In this document: one piece after another, positions 1-8,079 of the stretch
Position numbering within the stretch: the stretch's first letter is position 1
How the letters are laid out: each line of letters starts with the position of its first letter
Assembly (NCBI GenBank): GCA_029202485.1
Contig: CP119313.1
Span: 2,604,001 to 2,668,000 of the forward strand
Reading direction: 5' to 3'
Origin: Candidatus Pedobacter colombiensis
GTDB taxonomy: Bacteria; Bacteroidota; Bacteroidia; Sphingobacteriales; Sphingobacteriaceae
Length of the DNA: 64,000 nucleotides
The notes under the pieces: generated by a model
The model's input: the letters and a program-made list of their open reading frames with translations, nothing else
Told to the model about the DNA's origin: nothing
Databases searched by the model: none
Program-made: the position numbers and the translations under genes

Positions 1-407
1 ATGATTTCGCTTATTGTTAGCTCACAATCATCTTCGATGTTAATCTTGTTATGACTTTTGAAAGTAGAACCTTCATGAGGCACAACGGGATGTGGTACAT
101 AAGAAAATGAAGCTCCTTTATCGATTTTGACACTCATGATTTGCGAAGCACTACCTTCCATATTAAACAATCGCTGGTAGGATTGAGATTGCAATTGCAA
201 ACGTGCATTTTCTTTGACATTCACTTGAATATCATAGGCATCACCACTTAAAATTCCCGGCGATGAACTCATGATCATCAAATACGAAGCTCCATCTGAT
301 TTATACTGTCCCACAGGAGTAATCCTGAAAGGCTGCGTAAAGTATGCATCTCTTAAAAATGATTGTCCCTCCCGTTCTTCTACTTCAATTTTTAGGGTAC
401 TTAGCAT
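1..407 (-). CDS. ureD: Urease accessory protein UreD, N-terminal part (cut by window edge)
   Basis: Translating the minus strand from the ATG at 407 gives about 135 open residues (start MLSTLKIEVEEREGQSF) that continue off the left edge. They align closely with the complete UreD at 41070-41864, sharing for example QPFRI, LMIMSSSPGIL, LQLQSQSYQRL and FSYVPHPIVPHE-type blocks. UreD scaffolds the UreD-UreF-UreG complex that delivers nickel and CO2 to the urease active site. The start lies 4 bases after the ureG stop, as in the second cluster. The C-terminal half is not visible, so whether the gene is intact is unknown. Confidence 0.93.
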   Translation of the reverse strand, partial: MLSTLKIEVEEREGQSFLRDAYFTQPFRITPVGQYKSDGASYLMIMSSSPGILSGDAYDIQVNVKENARLQLQSQSYQRLFNMEGSASQIMSVKIDKGASFSYVPHPVVPHEGSTFKSHNKINIEDDCELTISEI

Positions 408-411
408 TCGA

Positions 412-1050
412 TTATCGGATTAAATTTGGTTCTTCAACATCTTCCAGCAATGCATATTTCCTGATCCATCCTATAACCTCATCAATTCCTTCTGTAGATC
501 TAAGGTTTGAGAACACAAATGGCGCTCCTTTTCTCATTCTCCTTGCATCATGTTCCATCACTTCGAGACTTGCACCCACATAAGGCGCTAAGTCAATTTT
601 ATTAATCAAAAGTAAATCAGATCTTGTGATGCCCGGACCACCTTTGCGAGGGATTTTCTCTCCTTCGGCAACGTCAATTACAAAAATAGTCACGTCAGCA
701 AGGTCTGGTGAAAAGGTTGCAGAAAGGTTATCTCCACCACTTTCGATAAGGATTAATTCGATATCGGGAAAGCGCGAAACCAATTCGTCTACAGCCTCCA
801 GATTCATACTGGCATCTTCACGAATTGCTGTGTGAGGGCAACCTCCTGTTTCTACTCCTATGATTTTATCCTTTGGCAAAAGACTATTTTTCACCATATA
901 TTCTGCATCTTCTTTAGTGTAGATATCATTGGTGATTACTCCTAAATTATAATCGTTTAGCATTTTTCGGCTTAAACGTTCTAATAATGCTGTCTTTCCT
1001 GATCCTACTGGTCCCGCAACTCCTATTTTTACATATTTTCTTTCTTCCAT
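412..1050 (-). CDS. ureG: Urease accessory GTPase UreG (cluster 1)
   Basis: A 212-residue SIMIBI-class GTPase that powers nickel insertion into urease. The P-loop GPVGSGKT is near residue 13. The nickel-binding CPH motif lies in VETGGCPHTAIRED, and ESGGDNL and NKIDLAP are the switch and base-recognition motifs. Length is normal for UreG. It is about 91% identical by eye to the second copy at 41869-42507. It sits between ureF and ureD in the order ureABCEFGD, all on the minus strand with short gaps, so it is very likely co-transcribed. Confidence 0.98.
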   Translation of the reverse strand: MEERKYVKIGVAGPVGSGKTALLERLSRKMLNDYNLGVITNDIYTKEDAEYMVKNSLLPKDKIIGVETGGCPHTAIREDASMNLEAVDELVSRFPDIELILIESGGDNLSATFSPDLADVTIFVIDVAEGEKIPRKGGPGITRSDLLLINKIDLAPYVGASLEVMEHDARRMRKGAPFVFSNLRSTEGIDEVIGWIRKYALLEDVEEPNLIR

Positions 1051-1068
1051 TTTTCTTTTTCTTGTTTT

Positions 1069-1767
1069 TTAAGACATGTATAATCTTGAATAAAGCCTCT
1101 CGTGTTGCATGCAGCGAATATCAAATGCGATATTGCAAAGTCCCACAAGCGCTCTATCTATTGTTAATGTTTCTTTTGCTAATTTTTTAATAAGGGATTG
1201 AAGTTCGAATAAAATATCTTGCCCTTCCAATTGTCCAAGAGGCACAAGCTTAACCGAGTTGGTAATCATCCCAATGGCTGCGTTGTAATAAAATGCAAAT
1301 AAGGCTTCGGCAAGTGGTATTTCTAATAACTGTGCGTACATCCCAAAGGCAATACAATAATGTGCACTAGCTTCTTTGTTCGCAATTGCTTTTTCATAGT
1401 CATTAATGATATCAAAAGCCTTTTGTCTGCGAAAAATTTTAATTAATCGAATCCCTAGTTTTTGGCTTGCCTCTCGTAACTCACGTGGACTCTTTAAAGC
1501 ACTACATTCTTGATCAAGTTTAATTATAGTTTCTAAATCATTATTAGCTGTTGCTTCATACGCTAGTTTTAGGAATGCTGCATCATTATATTTAATGTTA
1601 TACATTAACATGTTTGTAACAAATACTTTCGCTGAAGCTACAGTACATACCACCTCAACCTGAACGTAGGTCTCCAATCCATTGGAGTGGGAATATCCTC
1701 CAATAGGCAAAGTAGGATCTGCCAAATGAAGTAGACTTCCTAAATAGGTGTTTTCTATATTAGTCAT
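1069..1767 (-). CDS. ureF: Urease accessory protein UreF (cluster 1)
   Basis: A 232-residue all-helical UreF. Family features visible are LADPTLPIGGYSHSNGLE at the N-terminus, LDQECSALKSPRELREAS in the middle, and NAAIGMITNSVKLVPLGQ followed by the C-terminal MQHERLYSRLYMS. UreF bridges UreD and UreG and acts as a checkpoint in urease maturation. Its start overlaps the 3' end of ureE by 8 bases, which suggests translational coupling. The paralogue at 42519-43208 instead follows ureE with a 2-base gap. Confidence 0.97.
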   Translation of the reverse strand: MTNIENTYLGSLLHLADPTLPIGGYSHSNGLETYVQVEVVCTVASAKVFVTNMLMYNIKYNDAAFLKLAYEATANNDLETIIKLDQECSALKSPRELREASQKLGIRLIKIFRRQKAFDIINDYEKAIANKEASAHYCIAFGMYAQLLEIPLAEALFAFYYNAAIGMITNSVKLVPLGQLEGQDILFELQSLIKKLAKETLTIDRALVGLCNIAFDIRCMQHERLYSRLYMS

Positions 1768-2263
1768 TTGAAGCTGCTATATTTAGAATTTTAGTAAATA
1801 GTGACGTGCTACCATGTCCGTGTGGTGCTACATTTGATTTCAGCAAATGCAAAAGTTGTATTTTCTGTTTTTCAGGTGAGTAGCCACTGGCTTCCAGCCA
1901 TCGAAACATTGGCATTTCAAAAGGCATCATAATCTGATCGTTCTGAATAAATAATGGAAGATGCTTGTTTCCAATTTCATAGCAAATGGTGCCCATTTCT
2001 AATAAGGATGCAGGTGTCATTACTATCGCTTCACAAGGTTTGATATGCACTACGACAACTTTTTTGCAATCTTGATAGAGAATATCATCTTGATGCAATC
2101 GTTGTCCTTCCTGAGTGAACTTAATAGCGATTTCCATCCCTGCATTTGTTCGCCTACGCTGAATTCTCTTTGTAGCTTCAAACCATTCTATTTCCAGTAA
2201 ATCAACCTCCAGGCCTTCAATTGATTGTGTTTGCGTGTTTCCGATTACCTGTTGTATAATCAT
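1760..2263 (-). CDS. ureE: Urease nickel metallochaperone UreE (cluster 1)
   Basis: A 167-residue UreE with the peptide-binding N-terminal domain and the C-terminal metal-binding domain. The conserved EIGNKHLPLF block carries the nickel-binding histidine at the dimer interface. There is no His-rich tail beyond NVAPHGHGST, unlike Klebsiella UreE. It brings Ni2+ to the UreG-containing maturation complex. It lies downstream of ureC after about 100 untranslated bases, and its stop codon lies inside the start of ureF. Confidence 0.96.
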   Translation of the reverse strand: MIIQQVIGNTQTQSIEGLEVDLLEIEWFEATKRIQRRRTNAGMEIAIKFTQEGQRLHQDDILYQDCKKVVVVHIKPCEAIVMTPASLLEMGTICYEIGNKHLPLFIQNDQIMMPFEMPMFRWLEASGYSPEKQKIQLLHLLKSNVAPHGHGSTSLFTKILNIAASND

Positions 2264-2365
2264 TCTTTTTTCTTTTTAAGGGAGATATTTTTTGAAACTC
2301 CCAATCCGAGTGTTGACCCATTTATTCCTGCTATAAATGTTCGATTGCTTGTTTTATTGCTTTAA

Positions 2366-4087
2366 TTAAAACAGGAAGTATAGTTGTGCTAATGGAAGTT
2401 TATTCACTGGTTCGCAAGTGATTTTCTCTCCGTCGATTGTCACAGTATAGTTTTCAGCATTTACCATAATCTCTGGTGTAGCATTGTTATGAATCATATC
2501 TTTTTTACCAATGTTTCTACAGTTTGAAACCGCTAATAAGGTTTTTTCCAAACCATATTCTTCGGCAATATTATTATCAATACTTGCTTTAGATACGAAT
2601 GTGAAAACAGTTTTTGTCAATGCTCTTCCGTATGTTCCAAACATATTGCGCATAATAATAGGTTGTGGTGTTGGAATAGAGGCATTAGCATCACCCATTT
2701 TGCTTGCCGCAATAAAGCCCCCTTTTACAATAATCTCTGGTTTTACCCCAAATAAGGCTGGTTTCCAAATTACCAAATCAGCAATCTTACCTACTTCTAT
2801 CGATCCAACATGATTGGATATTCCGTGAGCAATTGCAGGGTTGATTGTATATTTTGAAACATATCTTTTTGCACGGAAGTTGTCGTTTTTGTTTTCGTGA
2901 TCTTCTGCCAAATGACCTTTTTGTTTCTTCATCTTGTCTGCCGTTTGCCATGTGCGGGTAATTACCTCACCAATACGACCCATCGCTTGAGAATCGGAAC
3001 TCATAATACTAAATACGCCCATATCTTGAAGTACATCTTCGGCTGCAATAGTTTCAGGACGAATACGTGAATCAGCAAAAGCTACATCTTCTGGAATTAG
3101 TGGACTCAAGTGATGACAAACCATCAACATATCTAAGTGTTCATCTATCGTATTTGTAGTGTAAGGTCTGGTAGGGTTTGTAGATGCGGGCAATACATTT
3201 GGATACATCGCTGCCTTGATAATATCAGGCGCGTGACCACCACCAGCTCCCTCGGTATGGAAAGTATGAATGACACGTCCTGCAATTGCATTCATCGTAT
3301 CTTCAAGAAATCCTCCTTCGTTAAGCGTATCGGTATGAATGGCTACTTGCACATCATATTTGTCCGCAACTTTTAGAGAAGCGTCTATCACTGCTGGTGT
3401 TGCTCCCCAATCTTCATGGATTTTTACTCCTAATGCTCCTGCTTCAATTTGCTCTGCAATTGGAGCTTCCATAGCCACATTCCCTTTTCCAAAGAAGCCA
3501 ACATTTACCGGGAAAGCTTCTGCAGCCTGTAACATTCTCTTAATATTGTATTTTCCTGGTGTAACAGTCGTAGCATTTGTCCCATCCGCAGGACCTGTTC
3601 CACCACCTATCATTGTGGTAATACCGCTATACAAAGCAGTTTCCATTTGGGTAGGGCTAATAAAGTGAATATGTGTATCAATTCCTCCAGCCGTAACTAT
3701 ATAGCCATGTCCTCCATGAACTTCTGTTGAAGCCCCGATGATCATTCCAGGGGTGATATTATCAGTAATATCTGGATTTCCTGCTCTACCAACTCCAATA
3801 ATTTTTCCATTTTTAATTCCGATGTCTGCTTTTACGATTCCCCAATGGTCAATAATCGTGGCACCCGTAATTACAAAGTCAAGAACGCCTTCGTCACGCA
3901 AAGCTGTTGAAGATTGGCACATGCCATCTCTAATTGTTTTTCCACCGCCAAATTTTGCTTCATCTCCATAAGAGCAGAAATCTTTTTCAATTTCTATAAT
4001 AAGGTCGGTATCTCCTAAACGTATTTGATCTCCTACCGTTGGACCAAAAATGCTGGTATAATTTTTCCTGGTTACTTCTAAACTCAT
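2366..4087 (-). CDS. ureC: Urease alpha subunit UreC (cluster 1)
   Basis: The 573-residue catalytic subunit hydrolyses urea to ammonia and carbamate. Metal ligands and catalytic residues are all present: HIH in IDTHIHFISP, the carbamylated lysine in GVKIHEDWG, the histidines in HTEGAGGGHAP, the flap Cys-His pair in MVCHHLS, the Arg in SRIRPETIAAED and the Asp in SSDSQAMGR. Length matches the family. Its ATG overlaps the ureB stop by 4 bases (ATGA), showing coupled translation. It should be an active enzyme with UreA and UreB. Confidence 0.99.
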   Translation of the reverse strand: MSLEVTRKNYTSIFGPTVGDQIRLGDTDLIIEIEKDFCSYGDEAKFGGGKTIRDGMCQSSTALRDEGVLDFVITGATIIDHWGIVKADIGIKNGKIIGVGRAGNPDITDNITPGMIIGASTEVHGGHGYIVTAGGIDTHIHFISPTQMETALYSGITTMIGGGTGPADGTNATTVTPGKYNIKRMLQAAEAFPVNVGFFGKGNVAMEAPIAEQIEAGALGVKIHEDWGATPAVIDASLKVADKYDVQVAIHTDTLNEGGFLEDTMNAIAGRVIHTFHTEGAGGGHAPDIIKAAMYPNVLPASTNPTRPYTTNTIDEHLDMLMVCHHLSPLIPEDVAFADSRIRPETIAAEDVLQDMGVFSIMSSDSQAMGRIGEVITRTWQTADKMKKQKGHLAEDHENKNDNFRAKRYVSKYTINPAIAHGISNHVGSIEVGKIADLVIWKPALFGVKPEIIVKGGFIAASKMGDANASIPTPQPIIMRNMFGTYGRALTKTVFTFVSKASIDNNIAEEYGLEKTLLAVSNCRNIGKKDMIHNNATPEIMVNAENYTVTIDGEKITCEPVNKLPLAQLYFLF

Positions 4088-4455
4088 GATTTTACATTTT
4101 TAAATTTCCCTTCTTCTAATCGTTCTAATGCAGCAGCTTTATTTTGTGGAGATAAGTCTCCATCAACTAAATTGTTGTGACCAAAAAGGCGCTGACCTCC
4201 ACCATATTCAGTTAATTCAATCTCTTTTACCTCGCCTGGCTCAAATCGCACAGCTGTACTGGCAATAATATTTAATCTCATTCCGAATGCTTTTTCCCGG
4301 TCAAAAGACATCATTCGATTCACTTCGAAAAAGTGAAAATGGGAACCTACTTGTATAGGTCTGTCACCAGTATTTGTAACTTTAATTTTTATTGTATCGC
4401 GACCTTCATTACAAATGATATCGCTATCCTTAAGGATAATTTCTCCTGGAATCAT
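4084..4455 (-). CDS. ureB: Urease beta subunit UreB (cluster 1)
   Basis: A 123-residue structural subunit starting MIPGEIILKDSDI, with the family block GDRPIQVGSHFHFFEVN and the VRFEPGE segment near residue 70. UreB packs against UreA and UreC in the (ABC)3 trimer. The separate A, B and C genes match the usual bacterial arrangement rather than the fused Helicobacter form. It overlaps ureC by 4 bases and follows ureA by 18 bases. Confidence 0.98.
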   Translation of the reverse strand: MIPGEIILKDSDIICNEGRDTIKIKVTNTGDRPIQVGSHFHFFEVNRMMSFDREKAFGMRLNIIASTAVRFEPGEVKEIELTEYGGGQRLFGHNNLVDGDLSPQNKAAALERLEEGKFKNVKS

Positions 4456-4473
4456 AATAGTATGTTTTTATAG

Positions 4474-4776
4474 TTATCGTACCGGATTGTGCACTGTTAC
4501 CAGTTTAGTTCCGTCTGGAAATGTTGCTTCAATTTGTATATCATGAATCATTTCCGGAACTCCTTCCATCACATCTTCTCTGCGAAGAAGTGTAGCGCCG
4601 TATTGCATTAATTCGGCTACTGTCTTACCATCGCGGGCACATTCCAACAATTCACTACTGATAAGAGCAATGGTTTCAGGATAGTTTAATTTTAAGCCGC
4701 GGGCTTTTCTCTTTTGCGCTAGTTCACCTGCAGTATGCAGCATTAGCTTCTCAATTTCTCTTGGTGTTAGATGCAT
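4474..4776 (-). CDS. ureA: Urease gamma subunit UreA (cluster 1)
   Basis: A 100-residue gamma subunit with the usual start MHLTPREIEKLMLH, the ARGLKLNYPE block and the GATLLRREDVMEGVPEMI segment. It is the first gene of the operon. About 85 of 100 positions match the second UreA at 45928-46230, by hand count. The operon promoter should lie in 4777-5102, but I could not find a convincing -7/-33 pair there. Confidence 0.98.
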   Translation of the reverse strand: MHLTPREIEKLMLHTAGELAQKRKARGLKLNYPETIALISSELLECARDGKTVAELMQYGATLLRREDVMEGVPEMIHDIQIEATFPDGTKLVTVHNPVR

Positions 4777-5102
4777 AATAATATATTTTAGTTTAGTTTA
4801 AAAAATGATCGCGTGTAGTATTGAAATCCCCATAACTGATCTCTTTTAGATTAGTTATGATTTTTTTAGATGTAATAAAAACGGCTTAAAACGATAGGAA
4901 TAGCGACTTTTCCAAATAGATAAGTCTAGAAGTACATCTTTTTTGGCGAAGACTTATAACTATTTATTTGTTGCGAAAAATTTAATGATCACTTAAAGAC
5001 ATAAGTGTTGTCCAATTAAAATAAAATTTTCAGTACTCTTTTCTAATTTTAATTAAAAACGAATCTAATTTTATTACAAAATAAACGTGCTTAATTTCAA
5101 TT
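4777..5102. other. Intergenic region upstream of urease cluster 1
   Basis: There is no gene here. It is very AT-rich with the inverted repeat at 4831-4859. It must hold the urease promoter and the 3' end of the small secreted-protein gene on the same strand. Confidence 0.6.
4831..4859. promoter_or_regulatory. Inverted repeat upstream of urease cluster 1
   Basis: The arms CATAACTGATC and GATTAGTTATG pair over 11 bases with one mismatch around a 7-base loop, 55 bases upstream of the ureA start. It could be an operator or a leader hairpin of the urease mRNA. A T-run follows it on the plus strand, so it could also terminate plus-strand transcripts, although no plus-strand gene leads into it. I saw no sequence copy upstream of the second ureA. 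Confidence 0.35.
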
Positions 5103-5498
5103 TTAAAAACGGATTTGTAAGTTATGAAACAGGATATTTCTTGATATGTTTCGAAAAGGAATAATGTTTCGTTCCAATAGTCCTTGATTGTTCAATTTTA
5201 TACCTTCTGTATAAATAAAATAGTAATCACTTAAACTTATACCATTTAAATTAAGTGGAGATCCAAACAAATGACTACTATATTCATTCGTTTCAAAAGT
5301 ATCCTCCGATAAGATAAATTCGAATTGACTAGAATCTGATAACGCTTTTTCAAATTTAGCCTTATTGGGAGTTAAGGCCTCAAGAACTGATTCAGTTGTT
5401 ACCTTACTATTTATCCTCTTTTCGGCACAATTGCCATAACTATATGAGATAGTTAAGAGGCAAATTTGTAAAAACAGGATATAAGCTAACTTCAACAT
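5103..5498 (-). CDS. Small secreted protein of unknown function
   Basis: A 131-residue ORF that I do not recognise. The N-terminus MLKLAYILFLQICLLTISYSYGNCA looks like a Sec signal peptide, possibly cleaved near NCA-EK. The remainder is mixed polar sequence without cysteines, ending ILFHNLQIRF. A TAnnTTTG-type -7 element lies 39-46 bases upstream on the same strand, which supports expression. It lies between a urease operon and mobile-element remains, and could be a truncated form of a larger protein. Confidence 0.5.
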   Translation of the reverse strand: MLKLAYILFLQICLLTISYSYGNCAEKRINSKVTTESVLEALTPNKAKFEKALSDSSQFEFILSEDTFETNEYSSHLFGSPLNLNGISLSDYYFIYTEGIKLNNQGLLERNIIPFRNISRNILFHNLQIRF

Positions 5499-5967
5499 GC
5501 AGATTTCAATTATTTAGAATTGTTCCCTTTATACTACAAAAGTAGTTGAGCTTAAACAGAGTTGAGTAGCACAAATCTTGACTTTTCTTTTCTAAATTTA
5601 AAAACAACAGAAGTTGACATTATTAAAAATGTCATTAAATGTCTTAGATGCTTACCGCATTCCGTGCCGCAGGTGAGTACTTCCCAAATCCAAATCAATA
5701 GATCCATCAATATCCTTATCTAACTGGTCACTCATTAAATTTTATGTACCCATCAGACCGGTATAATCTGCCAATTGCGCTAATGCACGCTCTGCAATTT
5801 CTGTTTCGTTCACCATAATATACATCGAAATGTCATAGATTCCATGATAGACAATTGGTATTGAGGGGCTGCATAGTCGAAAATATGCCAATCTATTAGG
5901 CAAATAGCCAAATAACTTTATAAATGTTCATGACTAAATTTCTAGAAGCACCTGATCTACAGATGCG
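5499..5967. other. Degenerate region, possible gene remains
   Basis: No intact gene is seen. On the minus strand about 5761-5905 encodes an open stretch containing YDISMYIMVNETEIAERAL and ending ADYTGLMGT. A 27-codon ATG-initiated frame, MSDQLDKDIDGSIDLDLGS and onward, follows within 10 bases. The coding-like composition with broken frames suggests a decayed gene pair, but I cannot name the family. Confidence 0.35.
5537..5544 (-). promoter_or_regulatory. Putative -7 promoter element for the small secreted protein
   Basis: The minus strand reads TACTTTTG, an exact match to the Bacteroidota -7 consensus TAnnTTTG, 39 bases upstream of the ATG at 5498. The nearest TTTG for the -33 position is 27 bases further up (5572-5575), which is longer than usual. 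Confidence 0.4.
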
Positions 5968-6549
5968 TTACAAAACGTGAAATGCAAAAAACGATAAAAC
6001 GACAAATATTGACAAAATAAGCTCAATATACACATGAGCACCCTTTTGGAACTTGGGAATATTGTGTTTTAAGATTAAAGAATGTAAAGCTTTCGAAGAC
6101 ATCCCTGTTACTTTTTCAGCTTCACCAATAGTGTAGAAATCCTTTACCTTGAGTGGCTTTGGCTTCTTTAAGGTAATCAATGGCACCCCTGGCTCCTGTT
6201 GAAATAGTTTATCTATTTCTATACGCGGAATCAGCGTTTTCTTTTTCAGGATATTTTTAGCCTTAATTTTCCCTGCTTTTATAAGACTATAAATAGTTTG
6301 TCTGGAACTGTTTAGTAACACTGCAGCATCCCTAACCAAAAGGAACTCTTTTGCTTTGAGTTCTATCATTGGTTTGGCCTTGATTTCAAACATCCGTTGT
6401 TCTTTGCCCTGTAATTTCCCCTGCATGATTTTATGCTTATAGGTCTTTCTATTGCACTTCATGGAGCAATATCGGGTTACAGTTGTCTTTGCAATGAAGT
6501 CATTCCCGCAGTATTGACAAATCGTATTGATCTTTATATTTGAACTCAC
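5968..6549 (-). CDS. Helix-turn-helix excisionase-type DNA-binding protein with zinc finger
   Basis: Read from the GTG at 6549, the protein is about 193 residues. It has an N-terminal CxxC...CxxxC zinc-ribbon (ICQYCGNDF and TRYCSMKC), then an excisionase-type HTH (FLLVRDAAVLLNSSRQTIYSLI-type block) and a second HTH-like segment (FYTIGEAEKVTGMSSKALHSL). Such proteins accompany tyrosine recombinases on Bacteroidota integrative elements. I chose the GTG because the upstream ATG at 6615 lies inside a terminator hairpin. The tail VYIELILSIFVVLSFFAFHVL is hydrophobic and unlike the expected end, suggesting a frameshift or truncation. No recombinase is nearby. Confidence 0.65.
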   Translation of the reverse strand: MSSNIKINTICQYCGNDFIAKTTVTRYCSMKCNRKTYKHKIMQGKLQGKEQRMFEIKAKPMIELKAKEFLLVRDAAVLLNSSRQTIYSLIKAGKIKAKNILKKKTLIPRIEIDKLFQQEPGVPLITLKKPKPLKVKDFYTIGEAEKVTGMSSKALHSLILKHNIPKFQKGAHVYIELILSIFVVLSFFAFHVL

Positions 6550-6605
6550 CTGAAATAAGTTAAATACATACAAAAGTATGTAGACGTGTTTAAAGGCGCA
6601 AAGCA

Positions 6606-6639
6606 AAAACCCCACTGAAGTATATTTCAGTGGGGTTTT
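6606..6639 (-). terminator. Rho-independent terminator downstream of mnmE
   Basis: Perfect 14-bp arms AAAACCCCACTGAA (6606-6619) and its complement (6626-6639) surround a 6-base loop, with T-runs possible on either strand. It sits 31 bases past the mnmE stop and should end the arginase-argS-mnmE transcript. Confidence 0.85.
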
Positions 6640-6669
6640 CTATATTTCATTCTCTGATATTTTGTGCTC

Positions 6670-8040
6670 TTACTTTCCGATACAAAACTTGCTAAATATA
6701 TTCTCCAACAAATCATCGGTAGTAACCTGTCCTGTAATCTCTCCAAGGTAATGAAGCGCCTGCTTAATATCCATTGCTAAGAAGTCAGAAGTCACCGGAT
6801 TAACTAAACCTTCGGCTACACTATTTAAAGCGCTCCTGGTTCTCTGCAAAGCCTCTACATGCCTGATGTTCGTAACCATGGTATGATTATCAGACAACTG
6901 ATCTCCTACTGCTGTATCGTACAACAGCTGCTTCAACTCTTCAATATGAAGGTTTTCCTTAGCAGAAATAGCAATAAAATGAATGTCCGCAGGTAATTTA
7001 AGCTCCTTTAATCTGTCACTATAGGAAAGGTCCATTTTATTGGCAACCGCCAAAAATGGCATCCCCGGCTTGTGCAACCTTTTAATATCATCATGAATTT
7101 CAGTAGCAGAAAGGTTCAGCACATCAAACAAATAAACCAACACCGCCGATTGATTGATCTTCTGCATGGTTTTCTCCACGCCAATCGCTTCAATCGTATC
7201 CGTAGCCTCACGAATACCAGCAGTATCAATCAACCTGAAGTTGATGCCATTAATATTCAGTACCTCTTCAATCGTATCCCTGGTTGTACCTGCAATTTCA
7301 CTTACAATAGCACGATCCTCGTTCAGCAAAGCATTCAACAAGGTCGACTTACCCGCATTAGGCCGACCGGCAATTACCGTATTGATCCCTTGCTTAATCA
7401 CATTCCCCAATTCAAAAGAACGGATCAGCTTATTCAACACCACAATAATCTTCTCGATCAATGCCTGTAACTGATCCCTGTTTGCAAATTCGACATCTTC
7501 CTCTGCAAAATCAAGCTCCAGCTCAATCATCGAAGCAAAATGAATCAGCTGCTCTCGCAATACATTCAATTCCGTACTAAAACCGCCTCTCAACTGATTC
7601 ATCGCCACACTATGTGCCGCTGCCGAGTCAGACGAAATCAAATCTGCTACAGCCTCAGCCTGAGAAAGATCCAAGCCACCATTTAAAAATGCCCTTAAAG
7701 TAAATTCACCCGGTTTAGCAGCAGAAGCCCCTTTTCTGATCAGCAAACTAATGATCTGTTGGATAATATAATTGGAACCATGGCACGAGATCTCCACCAC
7801 GTTTTCTTTGGTATACGATTTTGGCGCTACAAACAAACTGACAAGCACCTCATCTATAACCACATCACCGTCTTTAATTAAACCAAAATGTATGGTATGC
7901 GATTCTTGCTTAAGCAAATCTTTACCACTAAAAACAGAATTGGTTATGGCAATGGCATCTTTTCCTGAAAGACGGATTACACCTATAGCACCCACTCCAG
8001 GCGGGGTTGATAAGGCGACTATAGTATCATTTGTAATCAT
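6670..8040 (-). CDS. mnmE: tRNA uridine-5-carboxymethylaminomethyl(34) synthesis GTPase MnmE
   Basis: A 456-residue MnmE/TrmE that works with MnmG to modify wobble uridine 34. It has the N-terminal formyl-tetrahydrofolate-binding domain beginning DTIVALSTPPGVGAIGVIR. The GTPase domain carries GRPNAGKST, DTAGIRE and NKMD near residues 225-340. The C-terminus ends in the diagnostic CIGK, whose cysteine is conserved. It follows argS by 39 bases on the same strand and precedes a strong terminator. Confidence 0.98.
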   Translation of the reverse strand: MITNDTIVALSTPPGVGAIGVIRLSGKDAIAITNSVFSGKDLLKQESHTIHFGLIKDGDVVIDEVLVSLFVAPKSYTKENVVEISCHGSNYIIQQIISLLIRKGASAAKPGEFTLRAFLNGGLDLSQAEAVADLISSDSAAAHSVAMNQLRGGFSTELNVLREQLIHFASMIELELDFAEEDVEFANRDQLQALIEKIIVVLNKLIRSFELGNVIKQGINTVIAGRPNAGKSTLLNALLNEDRAIVSEIAGTTRDTIEEVLNINGINFRLIDTAGIREATDTIEAIGVEKTMQKINQSAVLVYLFDVLNLSATEIHDDIKRLHKPGMPFLAVANKMDLSYSDRLKELKLPADIHFIAISAKENLHIEELKQLLYDTAVGDQLSDNHTMVTNIRHVEALQRTRSALNSVAEGLVNPVTSDFLAMDIKQALHYLGEITGQVTTDDLLENIFSKFCIGK

Positions 8041-8079
8041 GGGAAATCTTGATTAGTTTATAAAAATGGATGATCATAA

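Noticed and set aside
2511..3971. Plus-strand open frames opposite ureC1 (and the equivalent at 44342-45192 opposite ureC2)
   Set aside because: They are antisense shadows of a highly conserved catalytic subunit, with no protein features of their own.
6550..6615. N-terminal extension of the excisionase-like protein to the ATG at 6615
   Set aside because: The added residues fall in the mnmE terminator hairpin and do not resemble the family; the GTG at 6549 fits the zinc-ribbon start.
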